Shown: in pieces, positions 1 to 6,314 of the stretch
Position numbering within the stretch: the first letter of the stretch is position 1
Layout: every line of letters starts with the position of its first letter
Assembly (NCBI RefSeq): GCF_000688655.1
Contig: NZ_JIBO01000016.1
Span: forward strand, 60,254-67,202
Origin: Lonsdalea quercina subsp. quercina
GTDB lineage: Bacteria > Pseudomonadota > Gammaproteobacteria > Enterobacterales > Enterobacteriaceae
DNA length: 6,949 nucleotides
Direction: 5' to 3'
The notes under the pieces: generated by a model
The model's input: only the letters and a program-made list of their open reading frames with translations
What the model was told of the DNA's origin: nothing
Database searches by the model: none
Program-made: the position numbers and the translations under genes

Positions 1-17
1 ACTGTCGCAAAAAGCAT
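1..17 (-). CDS. yrbG: Start of a yrbG-like Ca/Na antiporter gene (5' end only)
   Basis: Only the first five codons (Met-Leu-Phe-Ala-Thr) and two bases of the sixth lie inside the window; the gene runs off the left edge. From memory, E. coli YrbG begins Met-Leu-Leu-Ala-Thr, and in E. coli yrbG lies next to and divergent from mlaF, as here. A strong Shine-Dalgarno sequence (AAAGGA on the minus strand, positions 24-29) sits six bases before this ATG, which makes a real start likely. YrbG belongs to the inner-membrane cation/Ca exchanger family. The assignment rests on five residues, a ribosome site and gene order, so it is probable rather than proven. Confidence 0.62.
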
Positions 18-23
18 GCAGCG

Positions 24-29
24 TCCTTT
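24..29 (-). promoter_or_regulatory. Ribosome binding site for the leftward yrbG-like gene
   Basis: AAAGGA on the minus strand lies six bases before the ATG at 17-15. It is a near-ideal Shine-Dalgarno sequence at ideal spacing. It is the main reason for believing that a leftward gene starts at the window edge. Confidence 0.65.
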
Positions 30-34
30 ATTCA

Positions 35-63
35 GGTATAATCACCGGTTTATTGGCGCACAA
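35..63 (-). promoter_or_regulatory. Candidate sigma-70 promoter for the leftward yrbG-like gene
   Basis: On the minus strand, TTGTGC (58-63) and TATACC (35-40) are separated by 17 bases. They match the -35 consensus at three of six positions and the -10 at four of six. Transcription would start roughly ten bases before the Shine-Dalgarno sequence, giving a short leader. The same bases contain a perfect TATAAT on the plus strand (37-42), but no -35-like hexamer lies at a usable distance upstream of it. Confidence 0.35.
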
Positions 64-124
64 ACCAGTATTTTTGGGACGAAGAGTGAATAAAAAAAAT
101 CATTTTTCATCTTTGGCGCTAATT

Positions 125-152
125 TTGACTGTGTAGTGTGAAAAAGTAAAAC
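125..152 (+). promoter_or_regulatory. Candidate sigma-70 promoter of the mla operon
   Basis: TTGACT (125-130, five of six matches to the -35 consensus) and TAAAAC (147-152, four of six) are separated by 16 bases. An A/T-rich stretch with an eight-A run and a five-T run (about 88-110) lies just upstream, roughly where an UP element would sit. Transcription would begin near 158-160 and leave a leader of about 135 bases before mlaF. This is the best plus-strand promoter match between the divergent gene starts, but it comes from sequence inspection alone. Confidence 0.45.
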
Positions 153-159
153 CAATGGC

Positions 160-292
160 AACTTTGGTCACGAATAAGTGATGGCCGTTTGTCACAGTGA
201 ATGCCCGATGCGTCATCCGGCGTTGAAGGGCGGTGCAACGTACGGTCTAAATGCTGATGACTGCGCCGAACGCGCAGTCGGAAAGGAAACAC
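160..292 (+). other. Untranslated leader of mlaF with small dyads, no gene seen
   Basis: I see no separate gene here. The only start-to-stop frame covering part of it is an in-frame upstream extension of mlaF from ATG 251. The stretch has three short inverted repeats: TCAC-A-GTGA (192-200), CGTTG/CAACG with a 10-base loop (221-240), and CTGCGC/GCGCAG with a 5-base loop (261-277). The last ends five bases before the mlaF ribosome site. None matches a riboswitch that I recognise. Confidence 0.4.
282..287 (+). promoter_or_regulatory. Ribosome binding site that decides the mlaF start
   Basis: AAAGGA lies five bases before ATG 293 and eight before ATG 296. It argues against the upstream in-frame ATGs at 251 and 257, which have no comparable site. 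Both downstream ATGs are within working distance. ATG 296 gives the same N-terminal length as E. coli MlaF and is preferred for that reason. Confidence 0.6.
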
Positions 293-295
293 ATG

Positions 296-1108
296 ATGAA
301 TCCCGAAGTCTCTAACCTGGTTGAAGTTCGAGGGCTCAGTTTTCGCCGGGGGAATCGGCAGATTTTTAGCGATATTTCCCTGAACGTCCCTCAACGCAAA
401 GTGACGGCCATCATGGGGCCGTCCGGCATCGGCAAAACCACGCTGCTGCGCCTGATTGGCGGCCAGCTGCCGCCGGATCAGGGCGAAGTCTGGTTCGACG
501 GCGAAAATATTCCTGCGCTTTCTCGTTCCGGGCTGTACGAAGCCCGTAAAAAAATGAGCATGCTGTTTCAATCCGGCGCGCTGTTTACCGATCTCAATGT
601 GTTTGACAACGTCGCCTGGCCGCTGCGGGAACACAGCCAGCTTCCGCCGGAATTACTGCATACTATCGTGATGATGAAGCTCGAAGCGGTAGGGCTGCGC
701 GGAGCCGCCTCTATGATGCCGTCCGAATTATCCGGCGGCATGGCGCGGCGGGCGGCGCTGGCGCGGGCTATCGCGCTCGATCCGCAGCTCATCATGTTCG
801 ACGAGCCGTTCGTCGGGCAGGATCCCATCACGATGGGCGTGCTGGTCAAACTGATCGATGAACTCAATCATGCGCTCGGTGTCACCTGTATTGTGGTTTC
901 CCACGACGTCCCCGAAGTGCTGAGCATTGCGGATTATGCTTATATCATCGCTGACCAGCGCGTCGTCGCTGAGGGCTCGCCGGACGATTTGCAACACAAC
1001 GCCGACCCGCGCGTGCGTCAGTTCCTCGACGGTATCGCCGATGGGCCGGTGCCTTTCCGCTATCCTGCGGGAGATTACACACGCGAACTGTTGAAAGCTG
1101 GGAGTTAA
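296..1108 (+). CDS. mlaF: MlaF, ATPase of the Mla phospholipid transport ABC complex
   Basis: MlaF is the cytoplasmic ATPase that powers the inner-membrane MlaFEDB complex, which moves phospholipids between the inner membrane and periplasmic MlaC to keep the outer leaflet asymmetric. The 270-residue protein carries Walker [10 protein letters not shown] (41-49, Lys47), the signature LSGGM (145-149), Walker B ending in Asp169-Glu170, and the switch His203. The C-terminal tail (PFRYPAGDY) is the MlaF-specific extension known from E. coli to contact the other MlaF subunit and MlaB. It is the first gene of the operon; mlaE begins seven bases after its stop. ATG 293 would add one Met, and ATG 251 would add 15 residues without homology, so 296 is preferred. 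Numbering then agrees with E. coli MlaF. Confidence 0.96.
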   Translation: MNPEVSNLVEVRGLSFRRGNRQIFSDISLNVPQRKVTAIMGPSGIGKTTLLRLIGGQLPPDQGEVWFDGENIPALSRSGLYEARKKMSMLFQSGALFTDLNVFDNVAWPLREHSQLPPELLHTIVMMKLEAVGLRGAASMMPSELSGGMARRAALARAIALDPQLIMFDEPFVGQDPITMGVLVKLIDELNHALGVTCIVVSHDVPEVLSIADYAYIIADQRVVAEGSPDDLQHNADPRVRQFLDGIADGPVPFRYPAGDYTRELLKAGS

Positions 1109-1115
1109 TGTATTC

Positions 1116-1898
1116 ATGCTATTTCAGGCATTAGCGTCTTTTGGACGCGTCGGCATCAGCGTTTGTATGTCGTTCGGACGTGCGGGACTCATGCTGTTCA
1201 ATGCGTTGGTGGGGAAACCGGAACCGGCCAGGCAGTGGCCGTTGCTGCGCCGTCAGCTCTACAGCGTGGGGGTGCAATCGCTGTTGATCATCATGGTGTC
1301 CGGCCTCTTTATCGGTATGGTGCTGGGGCTGCAGGGCTATCTGGTCCTAACGACCTATAGCGCGGAGGCCAGTCTCGGCATGATGGTGTCGCTGTCGCTG
1401 CTGCGCGAGCTGGGACCGGTGGTGACCGCGCTGCTGTTCGCCGGTCGCGCCGGGTCTGCCCTGACGGCGGAAATCGGATTGATGAAGGCTACGGAGCAGC
1501 TGTCCAGCATGGAAATGATGGCGGTAGATCCATTGCGCCGCGTCGTCGCGCCGCGATTCTGGGCTGGTGTGATTACGATGCCATTACTGACGGTGATTTT
1601 CGTCGCCGTGGGGATCTGGGGCGGCGCGCTGGTCGGCGTGGATTGGAAAGGCATCGACAGCGGTTTTTTCTGGTCGGCGATGCAAGGGGCGGTCGAATGG
1701 CGACTGGATATCGTAAACTGCATGCTGAAAAGTCTCGCCTTTGCGATCACCGTGACCTGGATCGCCCTGTTTAACGGATATGACGCCATCCCGACGTCGG
1801 AGGGCATCAGCCGTGCAACGACGCGAACCGTCGTGCATTCATCGCTGGCGGTTCTGGGATTGGATTTTTTGCTGACAGCACTGATGTTTGGGAACTAA
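1116..1898 (+). CDS. mlaE: MlaE, permease subunit of the Mla phospholipid transporter
   Basis: MlaE is the membrane subunit whose dimer forms the lipid path between the MlaF ATPases and the MlaD ring. At 260 residues it has the same length as E. coli MlaE. It shows an amphipathic N-terminal interfacial segment, then hydrophobic membrane segments around 52-75, 88-118, 148-170, 200-220 and 240-257. The most conserved block, [17 protein letters not shown] (97-113), includes Glu98, and is followed by the cytoplasmic coupling region [21 protein letters not shown] (119-139), the likely contact with MlaF. A GGGAG sequence eleven bases upstream probably serves as ribosome site. The stop is three bases before the mlaD ATG, suggesting coupled translation. 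No anomalies seen. Confidence 0.96.
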   Translation: MLFQALASFGRVGISVCMSFGRAGLMLFNALVGKPEPARQWPLLRRQLYSVGVQSLLIIMVSGLFIGMVLGLQGYLVLTTYSAEASLGMMVSLSLLRELGPVVTALLFAGRAGSALTAEIGLMKATEQLSSMEMMAVDPLRRVVAPRFWAGVITMPLLTVIFVAVGIWGGALVGVDWKGIDSGFFWSAMQGAVEWRLDIVNCMLKSLAFAITVTWIALFNGYDAIPTSEGISRATTRTVVHSSLAVLGLDFLLTALMFGN

Positions 1899-1901
1899 GT
1901 G

Positions 1902-2453
1902 ATGCAAACGAAGAAACATGAAATCTGGGTCGGCGTGTTTATGCTTATTGCGCTGGGCGCCATCATTTTTATCTGTCTGAAGGTCGCCGATCTGAACACG
2001 CTGGGACACCAGCAGACGTACCGTTTATCGGCGACATTCGATAACATCGGCGGACTGAAAACGCGTTCGCCGGTGAAAGTCGGCGGCGTCGTCATCGGTC
2101 GGGTGGACAGTATCGAGTTGGATCCTAACACCTACCTGCCGCGCGTTACGATGGCGATCGACAAGCGCTACGACCATATTCCTGATACCAGTTCATTGGC
2201 GATTCGTACGTCGGGCCTGCTGGGAGAACAGTATCTGGCGCTGAATATGGGCTTCGAAGACCCGGAGATGGGGACGTCGATCCTCAAGGACGGCGGTACC
2301 ATCCAGGACACCAAATCGGCGATGGTGCTGGAAGATCTCATCGGGCAGTTCCTGTATAAGAGCGGCGGCGGCAACGAGCATACTGAGCCGAACGGCAGTG
2401 CGCCAGCCAGCGCTCCGGAATCCCAGAACAACCCCGTGACTCCACATTCTTAA
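1902..2453 (+). CDS. mlaD: MlaD, MCE-domain ring subunit of the Mla transporter
   Basis: MlaD is anchored in the inner membrane by one N-terminal helix (about 8-27) and has a periplasmic MCE domain (about 38-117). In E. coli six copies form a ring with a central hydrophobic channel that passes lipid between MlaE and MlaC. The pore-lining Leu106-Leu107 pair (in TSGLLGEQYLAL) is present at the same number as in E. coli. A helical stretch (SAMVLEDLIGQFLY) follows, then a variable tail rich in Pro, Ala, Ser and Asn. I start at ATG 1902, giving 183 residues and matching E. coli MQTKK-. A GTG directly before it (1899) is in frame and would add only one residue. mlaC starts 12 bases after the stop. 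Confidence 0.96.
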   Translation: MQTKKHEIWVGVFMLIALGAIIFICLKVADLNTLGHQQTYRLSATFDNIGGLKTRSPVKVGGVVIGRVDSIELDPNTYLPRVTMAIDKRYDHIPDTSSLAIRTSGLLGEQYLALNMGFEDPEMGTSILKDGGTIQDTKSAMVLEDLIGQFLYKSGGGNEHTEPNGSAPASAPESQNNPVTPHS

Positions 2454-2465
2454 GAGGATACCTGC

Positions 2466-3101
2466 ATGTTGAAACGTTTACTCATGGCGGCGGCGCTACT
2501 GGTGATGGCCCCCGCGGCGCTTGCCGCCGACCAGACGAATCCTTACAGCCTGATGGCCGACGCCGCACAGAAAACCTTTGACCGCCTGAAGAATGAACAA
2601 CCGGGTATCCGTCAGAATCCCAACTACCTGCGCAATATCGTACGTGAAGAGCTGCTGCCCTATGTGCAGGTGAAATATGCCGGCGCGCTGGTGCTGGGAC
2701 AATATTACAAGGGCGCGACGCCCGCGCAACGCGAAGCCTATTTCAAGGCGTTTTCCGCTTATCTGGAACAAGCCTACGGCCAGGCGCTGGCGTTGTATCA
2801 CGGCCAGACTTACCAGATTGCGCCACAACAGCCGCTGGGGGATGCCAACATCGTGTCTATCCGCGTGACGATTGTTGATAACGGCGGGCGCCCGCCGGTG
2901 CGGCTGGACTTCCAGTGGCGCAAGAACAGTCAGACCGGCCACTGGCAGGCCTATGACATGATCGCCGAAGGCGTGAGCATGATTACGACCAAACAAAACG
3001 AATGGGCGTCGATACTGCGCCAGCAGGGTGTCGACGGCCTGACCCGCCAGCTGCAAATTTCTGCGCAGCAGCCGATCACGCTGGACCAGAAAAATGGCTG
3101 A
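2466..3101 (+). CDS. mlaC: MlaC, periplasmic phospholipid-binding shuttle protein
   Basis: MlaC is the soluble periplasmic carrier that shuttles phospholipid between the MlaFEDB complex and the outer-membrane MlaA-porin complex. The 211-residue precursor (same length as E. coli) has a clear Sec signal peptide: MLKR charged start, hydrophobic core of Leu, Ala and Met, and an Ala-Leu-Ala cleavage site after residue 20, leaving a mature protein beginning Ala-Asp-Gln-Thr-Asn. Conserved family blocks follow: [20 protein letters not shown] (about 61-80), [17 protein letters not shown] (about 140-156) and [19 protein letters not shown] (about 160-178). AAGAGGA (2452-2458) supplies a good ribosome site. 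The last eight bases overlap the start of mlaB, so the two are probably translationally coupled. Confidence 0.96.
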   Translation: MLKRLLMAAALLVMAPAALAADQTNPYSLMADAAQKTFDRLKNEQPGIRQNPNYLRNIVREELLPYVQVKYAGALVLGQYYKGATPAQREAYFKAFSAYLEQAYGQALALYHGQTYQIAPQQPLGDANIVSIRVTIVDNGGRPPVRLDFQWRKNSQTGHWQAYDMIAEGVSMITTKQNEWASILRQQGVDGLTRQLQISAQQPITLDQKNG

Positions 3102-3396
3102 TCCGCTGAGCTGGCAATCGCAGGAAGGCACGCTGACGCTGAAAGGCGATTTGGATCGTGAAACGTTGCTGCCGCTTTGGCAACAGCGCGAGGCATTACT
3201 GGAGAACGTGGTCGGACTGGACGTCAGCCAGCTACAGCGGGTGGACTCCGCGGGTCTGGCGCTATTGGTGCATTTTTATCACCAGCAGACGCAGAAGGGC
3301 CGCGAGCTGCGGATTATCGGGGTGAGCGACCGGCTGAAAACGCTGATCGACTTGTATAACCTGAACGACGTCATTCCGGTGCAATTAACCTGCTAA
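3094..3396 (+). CDS. mlaB: MlaB, STAS-domain regulatory subunit of the Mla ABC complex
   Basis: MlaB is a small cytoplasmic STAS-domain protein that binds MlaF and is needed for assembly and activity of the MlaFEDB complex. The 100-residue protein is one STAS domain. The conserved motif around the phospho-acceptor position reads [10 protein letters not shown] (49-58), with Ser52 where E. coli MlaB, from memory, has Thr52. Identity to E. coli is visibly lower than for the other Mla proteins: the N-terminal LSW, the PLW block (27-29), the VD-GLALL core and the LYNL block are kept, while the surface helices differ. The start lies inside mlaC in another frame (8-base overlap). It is the last gene of the operon, and a hairpin terminator begins about 24 bases after the stop. 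Confidence 0.94.
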   Translation: MADPLSWQSQEGTLTLKGDLDRETLLPLWQQREALLENVVGLDVSQLQRVDSAGLALLVHFYHQQTQKGRELRIIGVSDRLKTLIDLYNLNDVIPVQLTC

Positions 3397-3419
3397 TGCA
3401 CGGTGTTTACGGCCCTCCG

Positions 3420-3460
3420 TCCCCTGTTGCCTTTTGCGCAACGGGGGATTTCTTTTGTTT
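3420..3460 (+). terminator. Rho-independent terminator after mlaB
   Basis: CCCC-(T)-GTTGC (3421-3430, one bulged T) pairs with GCAAC-GGGG (3438-3446) across a seven-base loop. A U-rich run (ATTTCTTTTGTTT, 3448-3460) follows directly. This is a good intrinsic terminator in the plus direction and separates the mla operon from ibaG-murA. The minus strand lacks a T-run on its exit side, so the terminator works one way. Confidence 0.8.
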
Positions 3461-3502
3461 AAGATAGCGGCGGATTCCTCTAAGATACCCGCTGTTTATC
3501 AT
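3455..3502 (+). promoter_or_regulatory. Weak promoter candidates for ibaG-murA
   Basis: Since a terminator precedes ibaG, a promoter is expected here. Two weak options exist. One is TATCAT (3497-3502, five of six matches to the -10), about 26 bases before the ibaG ATG but with no good -35. The other is TAAGAT (3481-3486, four of six) with TTTAAG (3458-3463, three of six) 17 bases upstream. The heptamer TAAGATA occurs twice, at 3460 and 3481, 21 bases apart, which is two helical turns. I cannot choose between the options from sequence alone. Confidence 0.35.
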
Positions 3503-3528
3503 CCCCCCCAGACGTAGAATTGAGAGCG

Positions 3529-3783
3529 ATGGAAAATAAAGAAATCGAATCTGTGCTGATGAGCGCATTGGCACTTCAGGAAGTTCATGCATCCGGCGAT
3601 GGAAGCCATTTTCAGGTGATTGTGGTCGGTGATTTATTCGCCGGCATGAGCCGCGTTAAACAGCAGCAGACGGTCTATGCGCCGCTGATGGAATATATCG
3701 CGGACAACCGTATTCACGCCCTGTCAATCAAGGCTTATACCCCCGAAGAGTGGCAGCGCGATCGCAAGCTCAGCGGCTTCTAA
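3529..3783 (+). CDS. ibaG: IbaG, BolA-family protein
   Basis: IbaG (formerly YrbA) is a small BolA-family protein. Members bind monothiol glutaredoxins and a [2Fe-2S] cluster; E. coli IbaG is reported as acid-inducible. The 84-residue protein is a single BolA domain, very close to E. coli throughout. His27 (GDGSHFQV) and His63 ([16 protein letters not shown]) are present; the latter is the invariant BolA-family histidine proposed as a cluster ligand. ATG 3529 matches the E. coli MEN- start. An in-frame TTG at 3520 would add three residues and is less likely. The ribosome site is poor (GAGAG only two bases away). murA follows after 43 bases, the same arrangement as in E. coli, so the two are probably co-transcribed. 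Confidence 0.95.
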   Translation: MENKEIESVLMSALALQEVHASGDGSHFQVIVVGDLFAGMSRVKQQQTVYAPLMEYIADNRIHALSIKAYTPEEWQRDRKLSGF

Positions 3784-3799
3784 ATAGCGCGGCGCTATT
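3783..3799 (+). repeat. 17-base palindrome at the ibaG-murA junction
   Basis: AATAGCGC-G-GCGCTATT is a perfect 8-base inverted repeat around one central base. It begins on the last base of the ibaG stop codon and ends 27 bases before the murA ATG. As RNA it could fold into a 7-bp stem with a three-base loop. No U-run follows, so it is not a standard terminator. It may be an operator-like site, an RNA-processing or stability hairpin, or a control element for murA translation. Confidence 0.6.
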
Positions 3800-3814
3800 G
3801 AACTGAATTATTGA

Positions 3815-5089
<1,275 letters not shown>

Positions 5090-5103
5090 GTTTCTTCGGC
5101 CAT

Positions 5104-5151
5104 AAAAAACGGGACGATAGTCGTGAGGCTGTCGTCCCGTTTCTCGTTCTG
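5104..5151. terminator. Bidirectional terminator between murA and degS
   Basis: AAACGGGACGA (5107-5117) pairs perfectly with TCGTCCCGTTT (5132-5142). Three further inner pairs, one a G-T, give a 14-bp stem with an eight-base loop. On the plus strand a U-rich tail (TTTCTCGTTCT) follows. On the minus strand the six-A run at 5104-5109 becomes a six-U tail. It therefore stops both murA and degS transcripts, and the minus-strand side looks the stronger. A second, smaller dyad (CGCGT/ACGCG, 5162-5177) lies directly beyond the degS stop. Confidence 0.85.
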
Positions 5152-5177
5152 TGACCGGCAACGCGTGACGTTACGCG

Positions 5178-6227
5178 CTAGTTCGCCGGGAATTCCTGAA
5201 TGGTCACGTCGAGCGTCATCTCTTTATTGTCGCGGAAAATCACGACCGGGATCACCGTGCCGGGGCGCAGCTCCGCCACCTGGTCCATGGTTTCAATCAC
5301 GGACCGCGCCGGTTTGTTGTTCACCTTCAACAGCAGATCGTCTTGCTTGATGCCCGCTTTGTCCGCCGGACCGTCCGGTTCGACCTTGCTGACGATGATG
5401 CCCTGCAGGCGCTCCAGTCCGGCATTCTTGTTGCCCACTCGTTCAATCTGGGCGCCGTTGATACCGATGTAACCACGGATGACCCGACCGTCGCGAATGA
5501 GCTTACCCATCACTTTCGTCGCCAGCGCGACAGGGATCGCAAAGCCAATTCCTTCCGGCGTTCCGCCATCGTTGCTCTTATCGAAAGACAGGGTATTAAT
5601 GCCGACCAACTCTCCCAGCGTATTGACCAGTGCGCCGCCGGAGTTGCCCCGGTTGATGGAAGCGTCGGTCTGAAGAAAGTTCTGGCGGCCTGATGAGCTG
5701 AGTCCGACTCGCCCGGTGGCGCTGATGATGCCCTGTGTGATGGTTTGCCCCAGATTGTAGGGGTTGCCAATGGCCATCACGACGTCGCCGACGTGTGCGG
5801 TGCGATGATCGTTGATAGAGATAGCGGGCAAGCTGGTCGCTTCGATTTTTAGTACCGCCAGATCGGTCAGCGTATCCGATCCGACCAGCAACGCCTCGTA
5901 TAGGCGGCCGTCCTGCAACGTGACGACGATTTGTTCGGCGTCTGTGATGACGTGTTTGTTGGTAAGAATATAGCCTTTGTTGTTCATGATAACGCCCGAA
6001 CCCAGCGTGCGAACGTTGAGTTCGTCTTTGCCGCCGGCCCGATTATAGACGTTGACGACCGCTGGCGCGGCGCGGCGCACCCCCTGGTAATAGCTGACGG
6101 GGGCCTCATCCAGCGTCGACGCCTCCTCTTTCAGCAGATTGCTGGAGCGCAGTGCGGGGAGGGCCAACAGCAAGATCGCGGCTACGACGATACCAATCAA
6201 TGCTGAACGTATCAGTTTGGTTAACAT
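5178..6227 (-). CDS. degS: DegS, inner-membrane stress-sensor protease for sigma-E
   Basis: DegS is a membrane-anchored periplasmic serine protease. Unfolded porin C-termini bind its PDZ domain and activate cleavage of RseA, which starts release of sigma-E. The 349-residue protein has one N-terminal membrane segment (about 8-26), a trypsin-like domain (about 45-245) with triad His92 (TNKHVI), Asp122 (LTDLAVL) and Ser196 (GNSGGA), and one PDZ domain (about 250-349, carboxylate loop near RGYIGI). Arg173 and Asp315 correspond to the E. coli activating pair Arg178/Asp320. Residue 193 is Arg where E. coli has His198. It is six residues shorter than E. coli DegS through gaps in the linker, one surface loop and PDZ. 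ATG 6227 is the first ATG in frame; only a TTG (6269) lies upstream, and the Shine-Dalgarno sequence is poor. Confidence 0.96.
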   Translation of the reverse strand: MLTKLIRSALIGIVVAAILLLALPALRSSNLLKEEASTLDEAPVSYYQGVRRAAPAVVNVYNRAGGKDELNVRTLGSGVIMNNKGYILTNKHVITDAEQIVVTLQDGRLYEALLVGSDTLTDLAVLKIEATSLPAISINDHRTAHVGDVVMAIGNPYNLGQTITQGIISATGRVGLSSSGRQNFLQTDASINRGNSGGALVNTLGELVGINTLSFDKSNDGGTPEGIGFAIPVALATKVMGKLIRDGRVIRGYIGINGAQIERVGNKNAGLERLQGIIVSKVEPDGPADKAGIKQDDLLLKVNNKPARSVIETMDQVAELRPGTVIPVVIFRDNKEMTLDVTIQEFPAN

Positions 6228-6277
6228 GAGCGTTTGGGACTTGAAGAAGAATAAATCGCAGAATAACAAAGATGGTA

Positions 6278-6300
6278 GGACGCCGCACGGCGCGGCGTCC
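6278..6300 (-). other. GC-rich hairpin between degQ and degS
   Basis: GGACGCCGC (6278-6286) and GCGGCGTCC (6292-6300) form a perfect nine-pair stem with a five-base loop. It starts 14 bases after the degQ stop, inside the 87-base gap before degS. In the direction of degQ transcription no U-run follows (TACCATCTTTG), so it is at best a partial terminator or a 3'-protecting stem. On the plus strand a TTTTT run (6303-6307) lies two bases after the stem, so it could also stop antisense transcripts. I see no convincing degS promoter in this gap. Confidence 0.6.
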
Positions 6301-6314
6301 AGTTTTTAGTGGGA

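Noticed and set aside
157..164. GGCAACTT as a possible sigma-E -35 element upstream of mlaF
   Set aside because: It differs from the GGAACTT consensus by an inserted base, and I found no convincing -10 at the right distance.
251..295. N-terminal extension of MlaF from ATG 251 or 257
   Set aside because: The extra residues have no counterpart in E. coli MlaF, the good ribosome site lies downstream of these ATGs, and K47/E170/H203 numbering fits the 296 start.
119..634. Minus-strand frame of 171 codons running from mlaF into the intergenic region
   Set aside because: Most of it mirrors mlaF including the Walker A region, and no family is recognisable in the translation. It would also cross the mla promoter region.
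2496..3131. Open frame of 211 codons on the minus strand opposite mlaC and mlaB
   Set aside because: It lies opposite a clear MlaC coding region, has a low-complexity Arg/His/Gln-rich translation and no start signals.
6228..6269. 14-residue N-terminal extension of DegS from a TTG codon
   Set aside because: It needs a TTG start, shows no ribosome site, and adds residues before a membrane anchor that already matches the E. coli N-terminus from ATG 6227.
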